DNA of 64,000 nucleotides from NCBI RefSeq assembly GCF_013297935.1, contig NZ_JAAFIX010000002.1:62001-126000 (forward strand), written 5' to 3'. Of the stretch, positions 46,796-58,464 are shown in pieces. Every line of letters starts with the position of its first letter. The first letter of the stretch is position 1. The translations under genes were made by a program, and so were the position numbers. This stretch comes from Rhodoferax sp. (GTDB lineage: Bacteria > Pseudomonadota > Gammaproteobacteria > Burkholderiales > Burkholderiaceae_C). The notes under the pieces were generated by a model, which saw only the letters and a list, made by a program, of their open reading frames with translations, had not been told where the DNA came from and searched no databases.

Positions 46796-47848
46796 TCAAC
46801 AGTCAGATGATTCGTGAAAACGATGCTCGGCTTGAACTACCGATTTGATCGACGCGATGAAATCTCTAATCGCGGGATTGCCACCTTCAATGTGGGAAAC
46901 TGAGGCTTCGATTTCACCCAGTCTCACAGCATGCGAGCCCGGGCCTTTGGCAGGATGGGTCAAGAATTCGTCAATAACTAGCAACTCGTCTGGCTCAGCT
47001 ATCCATGTATCGCACGGGGTCGAAAATCCTAGCAAACCATCCTTGCTTTGCCACATCACTAACTCCCCGGAAGTATCAATTGGCAACTTCCCTGACCATG
47101 CTCTGGGTGTGAGGAGCAATCGAGGCGAGTACAGCGCGCGCTGTGCTTCGATCAACGATCGATCGCTGGCAGGATCGAAAACAGCGCCAGTGCGACACCA
47201 CTTTTTAATGCTGGGGCGGTCTAAATTGCTATCAAGTAATCGAGCTTTCGCTATTGGAAAAGGTATCTGCTCCAGCTTGCTTAACTGACTGTGGAACCCG
47301 GACAAGTAGGGTTTTGCTGCAGCTTTTTCATCATCCCAGTGCTGATAAAGCATTCCAGACAAAGCAAGCCCGTGCTCATGCCGCGTATCGCCAAACCAAG
47401 ATGTACCCAACAAATAATGCTTGCGCCTCCACGTAGCATGAAAAACCACATCCCCCGTCGATGTGATCTGAATTTCGGAAACATCTCCCGATGCAGTTGT
47501 AGGCATACCCAATACCTGAACCAAATTCTTATGTCCTTGACGAATGGTCTCCAAATGCCCTGCGGTAGGGTCAAGAGGGAGTTGGTACCAAACCTGTTCA
47601 ATGGGACGGCCAGCGGCGAAGCAGTGAGCCTCCACGTATCCATACGGCAAACCAAAAATGTCACCAGAAACATCGATCACTGCGTTGCGCTTCGGCAATA
47701 AGTGACGCTCTATTGCAATGCCTCTCGCCTCTACATCCAAGAGAGTTGAGCCAAAAGGCAGCCAGTCCTTTCCCATGGCAAATTCTTTCAAAGGCAAGCT
47801 AGCCCCTACCCTATCGCCTCCGAACTTCCACGACTTCAAAAAAATCAT
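46796..47848 (-). CDS. Unknown protein inserted between meaB and pccB
   Basis: A 350-residue protein that I cannot place. It has no signal peptide, no membrane helix and no familiar motif; it is rich in Trp, His and aromatic residues ('YQLPLDPTAGHLETIRQGHKN', 'HATWRRKHYLLGTSWFGD'). Codon use and base content are visibly less GC-rich than in the flanking genes, which suggests recent arrival. It keeps the operon's direction, 14 bases after meaB and 40 before pccB, so the operon can still be read through. The start may instead be the Met at residue 25. Confidence 0.6.
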   Translation of the reverse strand: MIFLKSWKFGGDRVGASLPLKEFAMGKDWLPFGSTLLDVEARGIAIERHLLPKRNAVIDVSGDIFGLPYGYVEAHCFAAGRPIEQVWYQLPLDPTAGHLETIRQGHKNLVQVLGMPTTASGDVSEIQITSTGDVVFHATWRRKHYLLGTSWFGDTRHEHGLALSGMLYQHWDDEKAAAKPYLSGFHSQLSKLEQIPFPIAKARLLDSNLDRPSIKKWCRTGAVFDPASDRSLIEAQRALYSPRLLLTPRAWSGKLPIDTSGELVMWQSKDGLLGFSTPCDTWIAEPDELLVIDEFLTHPAKGPGSHAVRLGEIEASVSHIEGGNPAIRDFIASIKSVVQAEHRFHESSDC

Positions 47849-47862
47849 CTGATTTTCGCTAT

Positions 47863-48884
47863 CTATTTAGGAGCTGCTTGCGCAGTGAATTCGAGGGCTG
47901 AGAGCAGATTTCGTGCTGCAGTGCTGGCCGCCAGCTGACCAGCCTGCACCGCAGCGGTCAGGCGCGGCAACTGCTCGCGCACCGTGGGGTTGTGCTTGAA
48001 GGCCTGCTTCAGGCCCGCGTCGATGCGCTCCCACATCCACGCCAGCGACTGGTTCTGGCGGCGCTGGCTGAACAGGCCGTTGGCGGTTTGCAGGGTCTGG
48101 AATTCGGTCACGGCCGCCCAAAAGGTATCCACACCTTGGCCCAATAACGCACTCAGGCGGATGACCTGCGGTTGCCAGTGTTTGTCGCTGTGCGGGTCGT
48201 TCGGATTACCGTGCATGCCCAGCAGGCGCAGGCTGGAAGTGATCTGGGCTTGTGCGCGAGTGGCAGCATCGGCATCAATGTCGGCCTTGTTAATCACCAC
48301 CAAGTCCGCCAGCTCCATTACGCCTTTTTTGATGGCCTGCAGATCGTCGCCCGCGTTGGGCAACTGCATCAGCACGAACATGTCGGTCATGCCCTGCACC
48401 GCTGTCTCAGACTGACCCACGCCCACGGTTTCCACAATCACGATGTCGTAACCCGCTGCCTCGCAGACCAGCATGGCCTCGCGCGTTTTCTCAGCCACGC
48501 CGCCCAGCGTGCCGCTGCTTGGGCTGGGGCGGATGAAGGCTTTCTCGTGCATGGAGAGGTGCTCCATGCGCGTCTTGTCACCCAAGATGGAGCCACCGGA
48601 CACCGAGCTGGAAGGGTCAATCGTCAACACCGCCACGCGGTGGCCTTGGCCAATCAGATACAAGCCCAGCGCTTCAATGAACGTGCTTTTGCCCACCCCC
48701 GGCACCCCGCTGATGCCCAAGCGCAGCGACTTGCCGGTGTGCGGCAACAGCGCGGTCAGCAGCGCATCGCCCTGCGCGCGGTGGTCCACGCGGGTGGACT
48801 CCAGCAGGGTGATGGCTTTGGCAATTGACCTGCGCTGCAGGAGGGACTCGCCCCCCAGCAGACCGGCCTGCACGGCTTCAGGGG

Positions 48885-48888
<4 letters not shown>
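47863..48888 (-). CDS. meaB: Methylmalonyl-CoA mutase-associated GTPase MeaB
   Basis: A 341-residue G3E GTPase with a GTG start in a GTGA overlap with the mutB stop. Walker A '[10 protein letters not shown]' is near residue 60, 'ETVGVGQSE' is the switch region, and 'VINKADID' is the guanine specificity motif. It guards MutB by gating entry of adenosylcobalamin and ejecting damaged cofactor. Confidence 0.95.
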
Positions 48889-51056
<2,168 letters not shown>

Positions 51057-51221
51057 GGCGGGGTCGCAATCAAAGGCAATCAAGAGGGGAAACCGGTGGC
51101 GGTGTCAGCGCTGCAAGTTTACATTATTCATAATTATTGATTCAAAATATTCACTGGGGCTTACAATCCACCCACTTTTTGACCTGGCTCATTTTTTCGC
51201 TTTTCTACCCCACGCCACCGC
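51057..51221. promoter_or_regulatory. Divergent control region between mutB and the GntR regulator
   Basis: 165 bases with an AT-rich core at about 51,117-51,152 (ATTATTCATAATTATTGATTC), likely to hold both promoters and the operator of the adjacent regulator. No exact -35/-10 pair or clear palindrome can be fixed. Confidence 0.45.
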
Positions 51222-51902
51222 ATGTCCGCTTTGTTGTCCGATGCCCGCCCCGCTGTCTCTCTGGCGCCCCGCCCGCTCTATGAAGAGGTGGCCGAGTTGC
51301 TGCGCCAGCGCATCTTCAAGCGCGAGCTGGAGCCCGGCAGCTGGATTGATGAGCTGAAGATCGCCGAAGAATTCGGCATCAGCCGCACTCCCCTCCGCGA
51401 GGCCCTGAAGGTGCTGGCCGCCGAAGGCCTGGTGACCATGAAGGTGCGCCGCGGCGCCTATGTGACCGAGGTGTCGCGCCAAGACCTGGCCGACGTGTAC
51501 CACCTGCTGAGCCTGTTAGAGAGCGACGCTGCCGGCGTGGTGGCCACGAAAGCCACCGACACCGAGCTGAAAGAACTGCAAGCCCTGCACAAGGCGCTGG
51601 AGACTGCGGCCAAACCCGGCAAAGACAAGGCGGCCAACACAGAGCAGTTTTTTGCGGTGAACGAGCAGTTCCACATGCGCCTGCTGGAGATCGCCAACAA
51701 CCGCTGGCGCGACCAGATGGTGGCCGACCTGCGCAAGGTCATGAAGCTCAACCGCCACAACTCCCTGCTCAAGACCGGGCGGATTGCCGAGTCACTGGCG
51801 GAGCATCAGGCCATCATGCAAGCCCTGACAGCGCGCGATGCGCCCCTCACCGCGCAGCGCATGCGGGAGCATTTTGTGAATGGGTTGGAAGCGGCGAACT
51901 GA
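51222..51902 (+). CDS. GntR-family (FCD/FadR subgroup) transcription regulator
   Basis: A 226-residue regulator. N-terminal winged HTH with 'LKIAEEFGISRTPLREALKVLAAEGLV', and an FCD ligand-binding domain with metal-ligand positions in the region 'NEQFHMRLLEIANN' and 'AEHQAIMQAL'. FCD proteins sense small organic acids or acyl compounds. Divergent to mutB, so control of the propionate operon is likely but not shown. Confidence 0.88.
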   Translation: MSALLSDARPAVSLAPRPLYEEVAELLRQRIFKRELEPGSWIDELKIAEEFGISRTPLREALKVLAAEGLVTMKVRRGAYVTEVSRQDLADVYHLLSLLESDAAGVVATKATDTELKELQALHKALETAAKPGKDKAANTEQFFAVNEQFHMRLLEIANNRWRDQMVADLRKVMKLNRHNSLLKTGRIAESLAEHQAIMQALTARDAPLTAQRMREHFVNGLEAAN

Positions 51903-51918
51903 ACTCCTAGAATGCGGC

Positions 51919-54477
51919 ATGCCCAACAGCGCACCGCACACTTCTATGGACCAGCAGACCTTGCTGGAATACCGGGCCATTCTGGAAAATGCCTCTGTAG
52001 GAATATTGTTTACCCGTGACCGCAAGGTGCTGCATTGCAACCCTAAATTCAATGAAATTTTCGGTTACGACGACGGTGAATTGATAGACCAGCCCGGGCG
52101 AGTCTTCTACCTCAGCGATGAAGACTACTCAAAAATGGGACAAGTCGCCGGCCCCCATTTGTCACTTGGTAAACCCGTGACGATGGAATTCACGATGCGT
52201 CGCAAGAGCGGTGAACCCATCGAGTGCCAGATGCGCATCAAGCCTGTGAACCCCAAGAACTCGGCGGAAGGCACCATCTGGATTTTCGAGGACGTTACCG
52301 ACCGCAAGCGCGCCGAGAGCGCGCTGCAGGAATTGATGCAAAGGCAAGAGGCGATTCTGGAGAATGCGTCTGTGGGCATCATGTTCACCCGCAACGGCTC
52401 GATCGAACTGGCGAATTCCCGCATCGAAGAAATCCTGGGTTGGCCGCATGGCAAATTGCTGGGGCAGCCCACGCAAGTAGCCTTTAGCACCAATCAGGAC
52501 TATGCGGCTTTCGGTCAGATGACCGGCCCCCGCTTGACCGCTGGCGAGCTGATGGAAGTGGAATGGCGCCTTTCCAGGCAGGACCGCACGGCGGTGTGGT
52601 GCAGACTATTGGCTAAGCCCTTCAGCACCTCCCCCGACAACAAAAGCACCATTTGGATCGTTGAAGACATCAGTGACAAAAAAGCTGCTGCACAGGCTTT
52701 GCTCCAGGCGCATCAAGACCTTGAGCAAAGGGTCAAGGAGCGCACGCACGAACTCCAAGATGCCCATCAACAATTGCAAGTGCTCATTGAGAGCTCGGTG
52801 CAAGCCATTTGCACCCAAGACCTGGAGGGCAGAATTCTCAGCTGGAACCCTGCTGCAGAAAAGATGTTTGGTCTGAGCAAGGCCGAAGTGCTCGGGCGGA
52901 ATCCTGATGTCTTCCTGTCGGACCAAGGGGCGCGTGAAGACGACTTCTTGCGGCGGGCAATGGCGGGGGAAAAAATAGTTAATGTTGAAGTGTCACGCGC
53001 CTTGCGCACAGGTCAACTTTTGGAGCTGAGTCTCAACATTGTTCCCCTGTACAACGAAAGCGGGGCCATCTACGGCGTCTACACGATGGCATCGGACATC
53101 AGCGAGCGCAAGGCAAATGCCCGAAGAATGGAGTTTCTGGCCTACCACGATGCCTTGACAGGTCTTCCCAACCGGTTGCTGTTGGAAGACCGCTTAAAAG
53201 TTGCCATGGCGCAAGCCGACAGATCGCGGGACAAGCTGTCGCTGTTGTTTATGGACTTGGACAACTTCAAACGCATCAATGACACGCTCGGCCATGCAAT
53301 GGGCGACCAATTGCTGCAAGAGGTCGCTAAGCGTTTGCGTGAGTGCGTCCGCGAGACTGACACGGTGAGTCGTCAGGGTGGCGACGAGTTTGTCGTACTC
53401 CTTGGATCCCTCAAAGAAGCCGACGCTGCCTTGCCCGCCATCAGCAAAATTCTGCATCGCCTGGAAGAACCTTTTTTTGCCCAAGGCCATGAGCTGTCGA
53501 CGTCCGGCTCATTCGGCGTCACCATCTATCCGGACGATGGTCGCGATTTCGAAACCTTGAGCAAGAATGCGGACTTGGCAATGTACCGGGCCAAAGAAGC
53601 CGGTCGCAACACCTATCGGTTCTTTGATGAAGCGATGAATGTCGAGGCCAATGATCATTTGCATTTAAGCAATGGATTGCGTCGCGCTCTGGAGCGGCAG
53701 GAATTCGTGCTGCACTACCAGCCTCAAATCGATTTGATAACCCATCAAGTGGTGGGCGCCGAAGCGTTGATCCGCTGGAACCACCCCGAGCTTGGGCTGG
53801 TGCCACCGTCACGCTTTATTCCTGTGGCGGAGGACAGCGGGCTGATTGTCAAAATTGGCGAGTGGGTCATTGCACAAGCCTGCCGTCAGGCCATGGCGTG
53901 GCAACACCAAGGGCTGCCTGCGTTGTTAATGGCCGTGAACCTGTCCGCTGTGCAGTTCGCGCGTGGAAACTTGGAAGAGACTGTCAGCCACGCTCTGGAA
54001 TCCAGTGGCCTCCAAGCCGAACTTCTGGAACTGGAGCTCACAGAATCCTCGCTGATTCACAACGTGGAGCATGCTCTGGCAGCACTGCGACGGCTTAAAG
54101 CAATCGGCGTCCATCTCTCCATCGACGACTTCGGAACCGGCTATTCCAGCCTCTCGTATCTCAAGCGTTTTGATATCGACAAGTTGAAGATTGACCAATC
54201 ATTCGTTCGTGATCTCGCGAGCGATCCGGACGATGCGGCAATTGTTAACGCCATTATTCAAATGGCCAAGAACCTGGGCTTGCGCACGGTGGCTGAAGGT
54301 GTTGAAACCAGCGAGATGCTTCAGCGCCTGCAGAACTTCGGGTGCGACGAAGCCCAAGGCTACTTTTTTGCCCGGCCTATGCCAGCCGACGAATTTTCTG
54401 CGTTTGTAGTCCAGGGAGGTGCAGCCCGCATCCTCGAGGAGACCCAGTACTCTCGCGCCCCGGCAGCAGGAGGCTAG
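51919..54477 (+). CDS. PAS-PAS-PAS-GGDEF-EAL c-di-GMP enzyme
   Basis: An 852-residue cytoplasmic protein. Three PAS domains (about 15-130, 140-255, 290-405), a coiled coil between PAS2 and PAS3, then a GGDEF domain with intact 'RQGGDEF' and an EAL domain with 'GAEALIRW' and 'DDFGTGYSSLSYLKRF'. Both active sites look complete, so it could make and degrade c-di-GMP. PAS1 and PAS2 share 'ILENASVGI-FTR', which suggests a recent duplication. Start uncertain between two Met codons (51,919 or 51,946). It ends in a 3-base overlap with the convergent thioesterase stop. Confidence 0.93.
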   Translation: MPNSAPHTSMDQQTLLEYRAILENASVGILFTRDRKVLHCNPKFNEIFGYDDGELIDQPGRVFYLSDEDYSKMGQVAGPHLSLGKPVTMEFTMRRKSGEPIECQMRIKPVNPKNSAEGTIWIFEDVTDRKRAESALQELMQRQEAILENASVGIMFTRNGSIELANSRIEEILGWPHGKLLGQPTQVAFSTNQDYAAFGQMTGPRLTAGELMEVEWRLSRQDRTAVWCRLLAKPFSTSPDNKSTIWIVEDISDKKAAAQALLQAHQDLEQRVKERTHELQDAHQQLQVLIESSVQAICTQDLEGRILSWNPAAEKMFGLSKAEVLGRNPDVFLSDQGAREDDFLRRAMAGEKIVNVEVSRALRTGQLLELSLNIVPLYNESGAIYGVYTMASDISERKANARRMEFLAYHDALTGLPNRLLLEDRLKVAMAQADRSRDKLSLLFMDLDNFKRINDTLGHAMGDQLLQEVAKRLRECVRETDTVSRQGGDEFVVLLGSLKEADAALPAISKILHRLEEPFFAQGHELSTSGSFGVTIYPDDGRDFETLSKNADLAMYRAKEAGRNTYRFFDEAMNVEANDHLHLSNGLRRALERQEFVLHYQPQIDLITHQVVGAEALIRWNHPELGLVPPSRFIPVAEDSGLIVKIGEWVIAQACRQAMAWQHQGLPALLMAVNLSAVQFARGNLEETVSHALESSGLQAELLELELTESSLIHNVEHALAALRRLKAIGVHLSIDDFGTGYSSLSYLKRFDIDKLKIDQSFVRDLASDPDDAAIVNAIIQMAKNLGLRTVAEGVETSEMLQRLQNFGCDEAQGYFFARPMPADEFSAFVVQGGAARILEETQYSRAPAAGG

Positions 54478-55301
54478 TCCCGCGTCCGCACAAACAAGCT
54501 TTGTGTGGCCCGGCCGATCAGGCCCGCCTCGTCGTACAGCTCCGACTCCGCAAGACCGCCACCGTGCCCTGAGAGATGGGTGCGCGCGTTCAGGCACACC
54601 CACTCACCCACCGGACGGCGCAGCAGGTTGATAGTGAGGTCGGAGTTCACAAACACGTGGGTCGACAAATCCAAAATCGCGCTGATGCCGTTGCCCGAAT
54701 CAGCTGCCACCGCCACGCGCTGGTAAGGGCTGGTGCTTACGCCTGCCACCAGTGGGTGGCTGAGCCGGAACCACACCGCACTGGGCCCCTTGAACATCGT
54801 GCCCGCAGCAATGCGCGTTTCCACCAGGTCGGGGTAGCCCACCTCCCCCAGGGCAAACGGGAAGCGCTGCAATGGTGAGTCAGCCGGCGCCTTGGGGGCC
54901 ATGGGCAGCGGGTGGCCGGGCAGGCCCGGGGGAATGGCGACTTCGCCCTCCCGCTGGAACAAGGCAGTCGCGCGGATCAGCTCTTTGCCATCGGCCAGTG
55001 CCACGGCCGAAAAATGGCCCGCGTTGCGGCCCACATAGTCTTCCTGCACCCGCACCTCGATATCGGCAATGGGTACCGGGCGCAACAGGTTGGCCGTGAG
55101 CCGGGCCAGATGCAGCAAGCCGTGCGGCTGGGCCGCCGCCTCCAGCGCATGGCTCACCAGCGCAATGGGCGGGCCCGCGTGCTGTTGCTGCGGGTGCCAC
55201 GGGCCGCGTGTGAGCTGGCTGGCGCGAAACACCTGAGCCCCCAAGGGGGTGAAGGCAGCAGCAGGCGCCTGCGTTGCAGTGGGTTCAACCGTGTGCGGCA
55301 T
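54474..55301 (-). CDS. Acyl-CoA thioesterase family protein (TesB-like double hotdog)
   Basis: A 275-residue protein started at 'MPHTVEPTATQAP' behind AGGAG. Two hotdog halves are visible: 'GPWHPQQQHAGPPIALVSHALE' in the first and 'YQRVAVAADSGNGISAILDLSTHVFVNSDLTINLLR' in the second, the latter with the D...T/N pattern of TesB active sites. It would hydrolyse acyl-CoA. It stands alone between two convergent/parallel genes. Confidence 0.75.
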   Translation of the reverse strand: MPHTVEPTATQAPAAAFTPLGAQVFRASQLTRGPWHPQQQHAGPPIALVSHALEAAAQPHGLLHLARLTANLLRPVPIADIEVRVQEDYVGRNAGHFSAVALADGKELIRATALFQREGEVAIPPGLPGHPLPMAPKAPADSPLQRFPFALGEVGYPDLVETRIAAGTMFKGPSAVWFRLSHPLVAGVSTSPYQRVAVAADSGNGISAILDLSTHVFVNSDLTINLLRRPVGEWVCLNARTHLSGHGGGLAESELYDEAGLIGRATQSLFVRTRD

Positions 55302-55315
55302 GTTGTTTACTCCTA

Positions 55316-55349
55316 TTTTGATAGCTACTTGCGCATATTCCACGAGGGC
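55316..55349. repeat. Dispersed intergenic repeat, copy 2
   Basis: TTTTGATAGCTACTTGCGCATATTCCACGAGGGC, matching copy 1 at 35,684-35,717 in all but a few positions. The following bases CAGGGTCCGATTTGACTCA are probably part of the same repeat and contain the stop codon of the EamA gene. Confidence 0.65.
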
Positions 55350-55365
55350 CAGGGTCCGATTTGAC

Positions 55366-56280
55366 TCATTTTTCTGTGCGCGACACCCAGTACACACCGG
55401 GCAATATCAGCGCTGCCCCCACCAGGTGGTGAATTCCCAGCGGCTCGCCCAGCACACCCCAGGCCACCACGGCTGCGTACAGCGGCCCCAAGTAAAGCGT
55501 CACAGCGACACGGCTGGCGCCCAACACCTTTTGGGCCGCTCCATAAATCCAGTAAGCGGCCAGCCCCGGTGCCAGCGCCGCCGCCAGCACCAAGCCCGTG
55601 GCCGCCCAGGACCAGGCGGGCGTGTCAGGCAAGCCGGCCTCCCACAGGGCACAGGGCAACAGCGTCAGCACGCCGCCCGCGCAAATAGCGGCCAGCCGGG
55701 CGGTGGAGCCGAGCGGGCTGGGCCACATTTTTTGCAGCAGTGCGTAAGCGGCCCAGGCCACCATGGCGGCCACGATCCACGCGTCCCCCACCACCCACTG
55801 CACCCGGCCCAGCGCCAGCCATTGGCCTTGCACCACCACATGCACCACGCCGGCCAGCGCTACCACCACGCCCAGCACCTGGGTCCAGCGAAAGCGCTCC
55901 CCCAGCCACAGCACCGCGCCCACCGCAATCAGCACGGGCGAGGCTGCGTAAATCAGCGAGATATTCATAGCGCCCGTGGTGCGGGCCCCCAGGTAGACCC
56001 AGGCCCCGCACACCAACATGCCGCAAAAACCCAGCACCACATACTGGTGCCACACCGCCGCAATGGCGCGGCGCTGGGCCCACAACTCGTGGCGGGCCAC
56101 CGCAGCCAGCAGCACACCTGCAACAGCCCAGCGGCCCAGCGCCAGCGCATAGGGGGCCACAATGCCGGGTGCCCAGCGCGCCACAACGAAGTTCACCGCC
56201 CAGAGTGCGGGAATTAACCACAGCCCCAGCAGGGCCCAGCGCTCCTGCTCAGGCTGCGACAAGCGCAGTGCCCCGGGCAA
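55366..56280 (-). CDS. EamA/DMT-family transporter
   Basis: A 304-residue membrane protein with about ten hydrophobic helices in two EamA halves ('LIPALWAVNFVVARWAPG' and 'WIVAAMVAWAAYALLQKMW' begin them). The superfamily exports metabolites or amino acids; the substrate is unknown. It overlaps the end of dusA by 32 bases, and its stop codon comes from the edge of the dispersed repeat. Confidence 0.88.
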   Translation of the reverse strand: MPGALRLSQPEQERWALLGLWLIPALWAVNFVVARWAPGIVAPYALALGRWAVAGVLLAAVARHELWAQRRAIAAVWHQYVVLGFCGMLVCGAWVYLGARTTGAMNISLIYAASPVLIAVGAVLWLGERFRWTQVLGVVVALAGVVHVVVQGQWLALGRVQWVVGDAWIVAAMVAWAAYALLQKMWPSPLGSTARLAAICAGGVLTLLPCALWEAGLPDTPAWSWAATGLVLAAALAPGLAAYWIYGAAQKVLGASRVAVTLYLGPLYAAVVAWGVLGEPLGIHHLVGAALILPGVYWVSRTEK

Positions 56281-57274
56281 TGGCCATCACCTCACGGGCA
56301 GGCAGGGCCTTGTAGCGGTGGTCGCTCCAGACCTGGCGCCACTTGCGCGCGCCGGGCATGCCATGGCGCAAACCCAGCATGTGGCGGGCAATGCTGTACC
56401 AGGCGGTGCCGTGCTCGGCCGCCTCGCGCTCCATGTATTCCACCATAGCTAACTCCACGCTATCCCTCGTCAGCTCTGCGGCAGGCGCTCCGAAAAACGT
56501 AGCATCCCACTCCGCCAGCCACCAGGGGTTGTGGTAGGCCTCGCGGCCCAGCATCACGCCGTCTACATGCTCCAGCTGCTCTGCCACCTGGGCACTGGTG
56601 GTCAAGCCGCCGTTGATGGCAATGGTGAGCTGAGGAAAGTCTTGTTTCAGCTGGTGCACCAGCTCGTAGCGCAGGGGCGGAATCTCGCGGTTTTCTTTAG
56701 GACTCAAGCCCTTGAGCCAGGCATTGCGTGCATGGGCAATGAACACGGTGCAACCGGCGTCGGCCACCGTGCCCACAAAGTCGCGGACAAAGCCATAGCT
56801 CTCTTCCTTGTCGATACCAATGCGGTGTTTGACGGTCACCGGAATGTCCACCACATCCACCATAGCCTTCACACAGTCGGCCACCAGTGGCGCCTCGTTC
56901 ATCAGGCAAGCGCCAAAGGCACCGCGCTGCACCCGCTCGCTCGGGCAACCGCAGTTGATGTTGATTTCGTCATAGCCCCAGTCCTGGCCCAGCTTGGCAC
57001 ATTGCGCCAAGTCCGCCGGCTCACTGCCCCCGAGCTGCAGGGCGACGGGGTGTTCTTCGGCGTTAAAGCGCAGGTGGCGCGGCACGTCGCCATGAATAAG
57101 TGCGCCCGTAGTCACCATCTCGGTGTACAGCAGCGCATGGCGGCTCAACAGACGATGGAAGTAACGGCAATGGCGGTCAGTCCAGTCCATCATGGGGGCG
57201 ACTGACAGCCGCCACGGGCTATGCGACGAGGGGGCAGAAGAGGCAGCCAGAGCTTGCAGCGTAGGAGAAGACAT
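56249..57274 (-). CDS. dusA: tRNA-dihydrouridine(20/20a) synthase DusA
   Basis: A 341-residue Dus enzyme started at 'MSSPTLQALAASS'. FMN barrel with 'SVAPMMDWTDRHCRYF', the catalytic Cys in 'NINCGCPSERVQRGAFGACLM', and 'KHRIGID'. It reduces U20/U20a in the D-loop of tRNA. The start is chosen by alignment sense only; an upstream ATG at 57,307 is possible. Confidence 0.94.
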   Translation of the reverse strand: MSSPTLQALAASSAPSSHSPWRLSVAPMMDWTDRHCRYFHRLLSRHALLYTEMVTTGALIHGDVPRHLRFNAEEHPVALQLGGSEPADLAQCAKLGQDWGYDEININCGCPSERVQRGAFGACLMNEAPLVADCVKAMVDVVDIPVTVKHRIGIDKEESYGFVRDFVGTVADAGCTVFIAHARNAWLKGLSPKENREIPPLRYELVHQLKQDFPQLTIAINGGLTTSAQVAEQLEHVDGVMLGREAYHNPWWLAEWDATFFGAPAAELTRDSVELAMVEYMEREAAEHGTAWYSIARHMLGLRHGMPGARKWRQVWSDHRYKALPAREVMAIARGTALVAA

Positions 57275-57328
57275 GCCCCCGATTATCCCTGCCCTGCACT
57301 CGCCCACTGCCTCTACCCTTGCGAGGGA

Positions 57329-58408
57329 TCAGGGTGGCGGCTGGAACACTTCCACACGGTCCCGCCCACCCTGCTTGGCAAGGTACATGGCCCGGTCAGC
57401 CAGCTCGACCAATCTTTTGGCGGTGGTCACACCTTCGGAGTAGGCGACGCCGATACTGGCCGTCATAGCGCGGCGCAACCCGACGATACCTTTGATAGCC
57501 TCACGGATGCGCTCAGCCACGATCAAGCTGTCTTGCAAGCGGGTGTCCGGCAGGATGACGCAGAACTCTTCACCGCCGTACCGCGCCACATGATCGTAAG
57601 CCCGCGCCTGGCTCTTGATGGCCAGTGCAATCAACATCAGCGCCTGGTCTCCTGCTACGTGGCCGAACGCGTCGTTGTAGGGTTTGAATTGGTCGGCATC
57701 GACCATCAAAAGACACAGGGGTGACTTGGAGCGCTGGGAACGCGCGTATTCGGTGGTCAACAGGGCATCGAAGGCACGGCGGTTTTTGAGCGCGGTCAGG
57801 GCATCGGTGAGCGTTTGCTCCTGAAGCTCCTGGTTCAGTTCTTCAATGCGCCGCTGATGGTTCTCCATCTGCTGCTGGCGGGCACTGTTTGCCCTGGTGA
57901 GGAGCTCCAACTCGGCGTTGGCCCGGCGCAAGGCCAGCAGTTGCACTACCTGCCGGGAGAGCGCTTTGAGCGCTTCAGATTGACGCTCGGTCAATTCCCG
58001 CGGCACGCTGTCAATCACACACACAGTGCCCAGTGCCGCGCCGGAGGCTGTCACCAGCGGTGCGCCTGCGTAAAAGCGGATGTTCGGGTCTCCGGTAACC
58101 AACGGATTGGTCGCAAACCGGGGGTCTTTCTGCGCATCGGGGACTTGCATCACTACATCGGGGTGGGTGATGGCGTGAGCACAAAAGGCCTGTCCGCGGG
58201 GGGTTTCCATGGCGCCCAAGCCCACCCGTGCTTTGAACCACTGGCGGTCTTCATCGACCAAGGAAATGAGCGCGATAGGCGTGTCGCAAATAAAAGAAGC
58301 GAGCCGTACCACGTCGTCATAAGCCTCCTCGGCGGGGGTGTCGAGGATGTTGAAACTGCGCAAGTCTTGCAGACGCGCATTCTCTTCGGGCTTTTGGAGA
58401 TCGAGCAT
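57329..58408 (-). CDS. GAF-GGDEF diguanylate cyclase
   Basis: A 359-residue protein. GAF domain at about 20-165 ('DTPIALISLVDEDRQWFKARVGL'), a coiled coil at 165-200, then a GGDEF domain with active 'RYGGEEF'. A potential inhibitory site RxxD is not visible at the usual place. It makes c-di-GMP in response to a ligand or redox cue read by the GAF domain. Confidence 0.92.
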   Translation of the reverse strand: MLDLQKPEENARLQDLRSFNILDTPAEEAYDDVVRLASFICDTPIALISLVDEDRQWFKARVGLGAMETPRGQAFCAHAITHPDVVMQVPDAQKDPRFATNPLVTGDPNIRFYAGAPLVTASGAALGTVCVIDSVPRELTERQSEALKALSRQVVQLLALRRANAELELLTRANSARQQQMENHQRRIEELNQELQEQTLTDALTALKNRRAFDALLTTEYARSQRSKSPLCLLMVDADQFKPYNDAFGHVAGDQALMLIALAIKSQARAYDHVARYGGEEFCVILPDTRLQDSLIVAERIREAIKGIVGLRRAMTASIGVAYSEGVTTAKRLVELADRAMYLAKQGGRDRVEVFQPPP

Positions 58409-58464
58409 GCGTTCCGGCTTTCTTGGTTGACGCTAGGACTTACACCACCGCGGAACCTGAAGGA

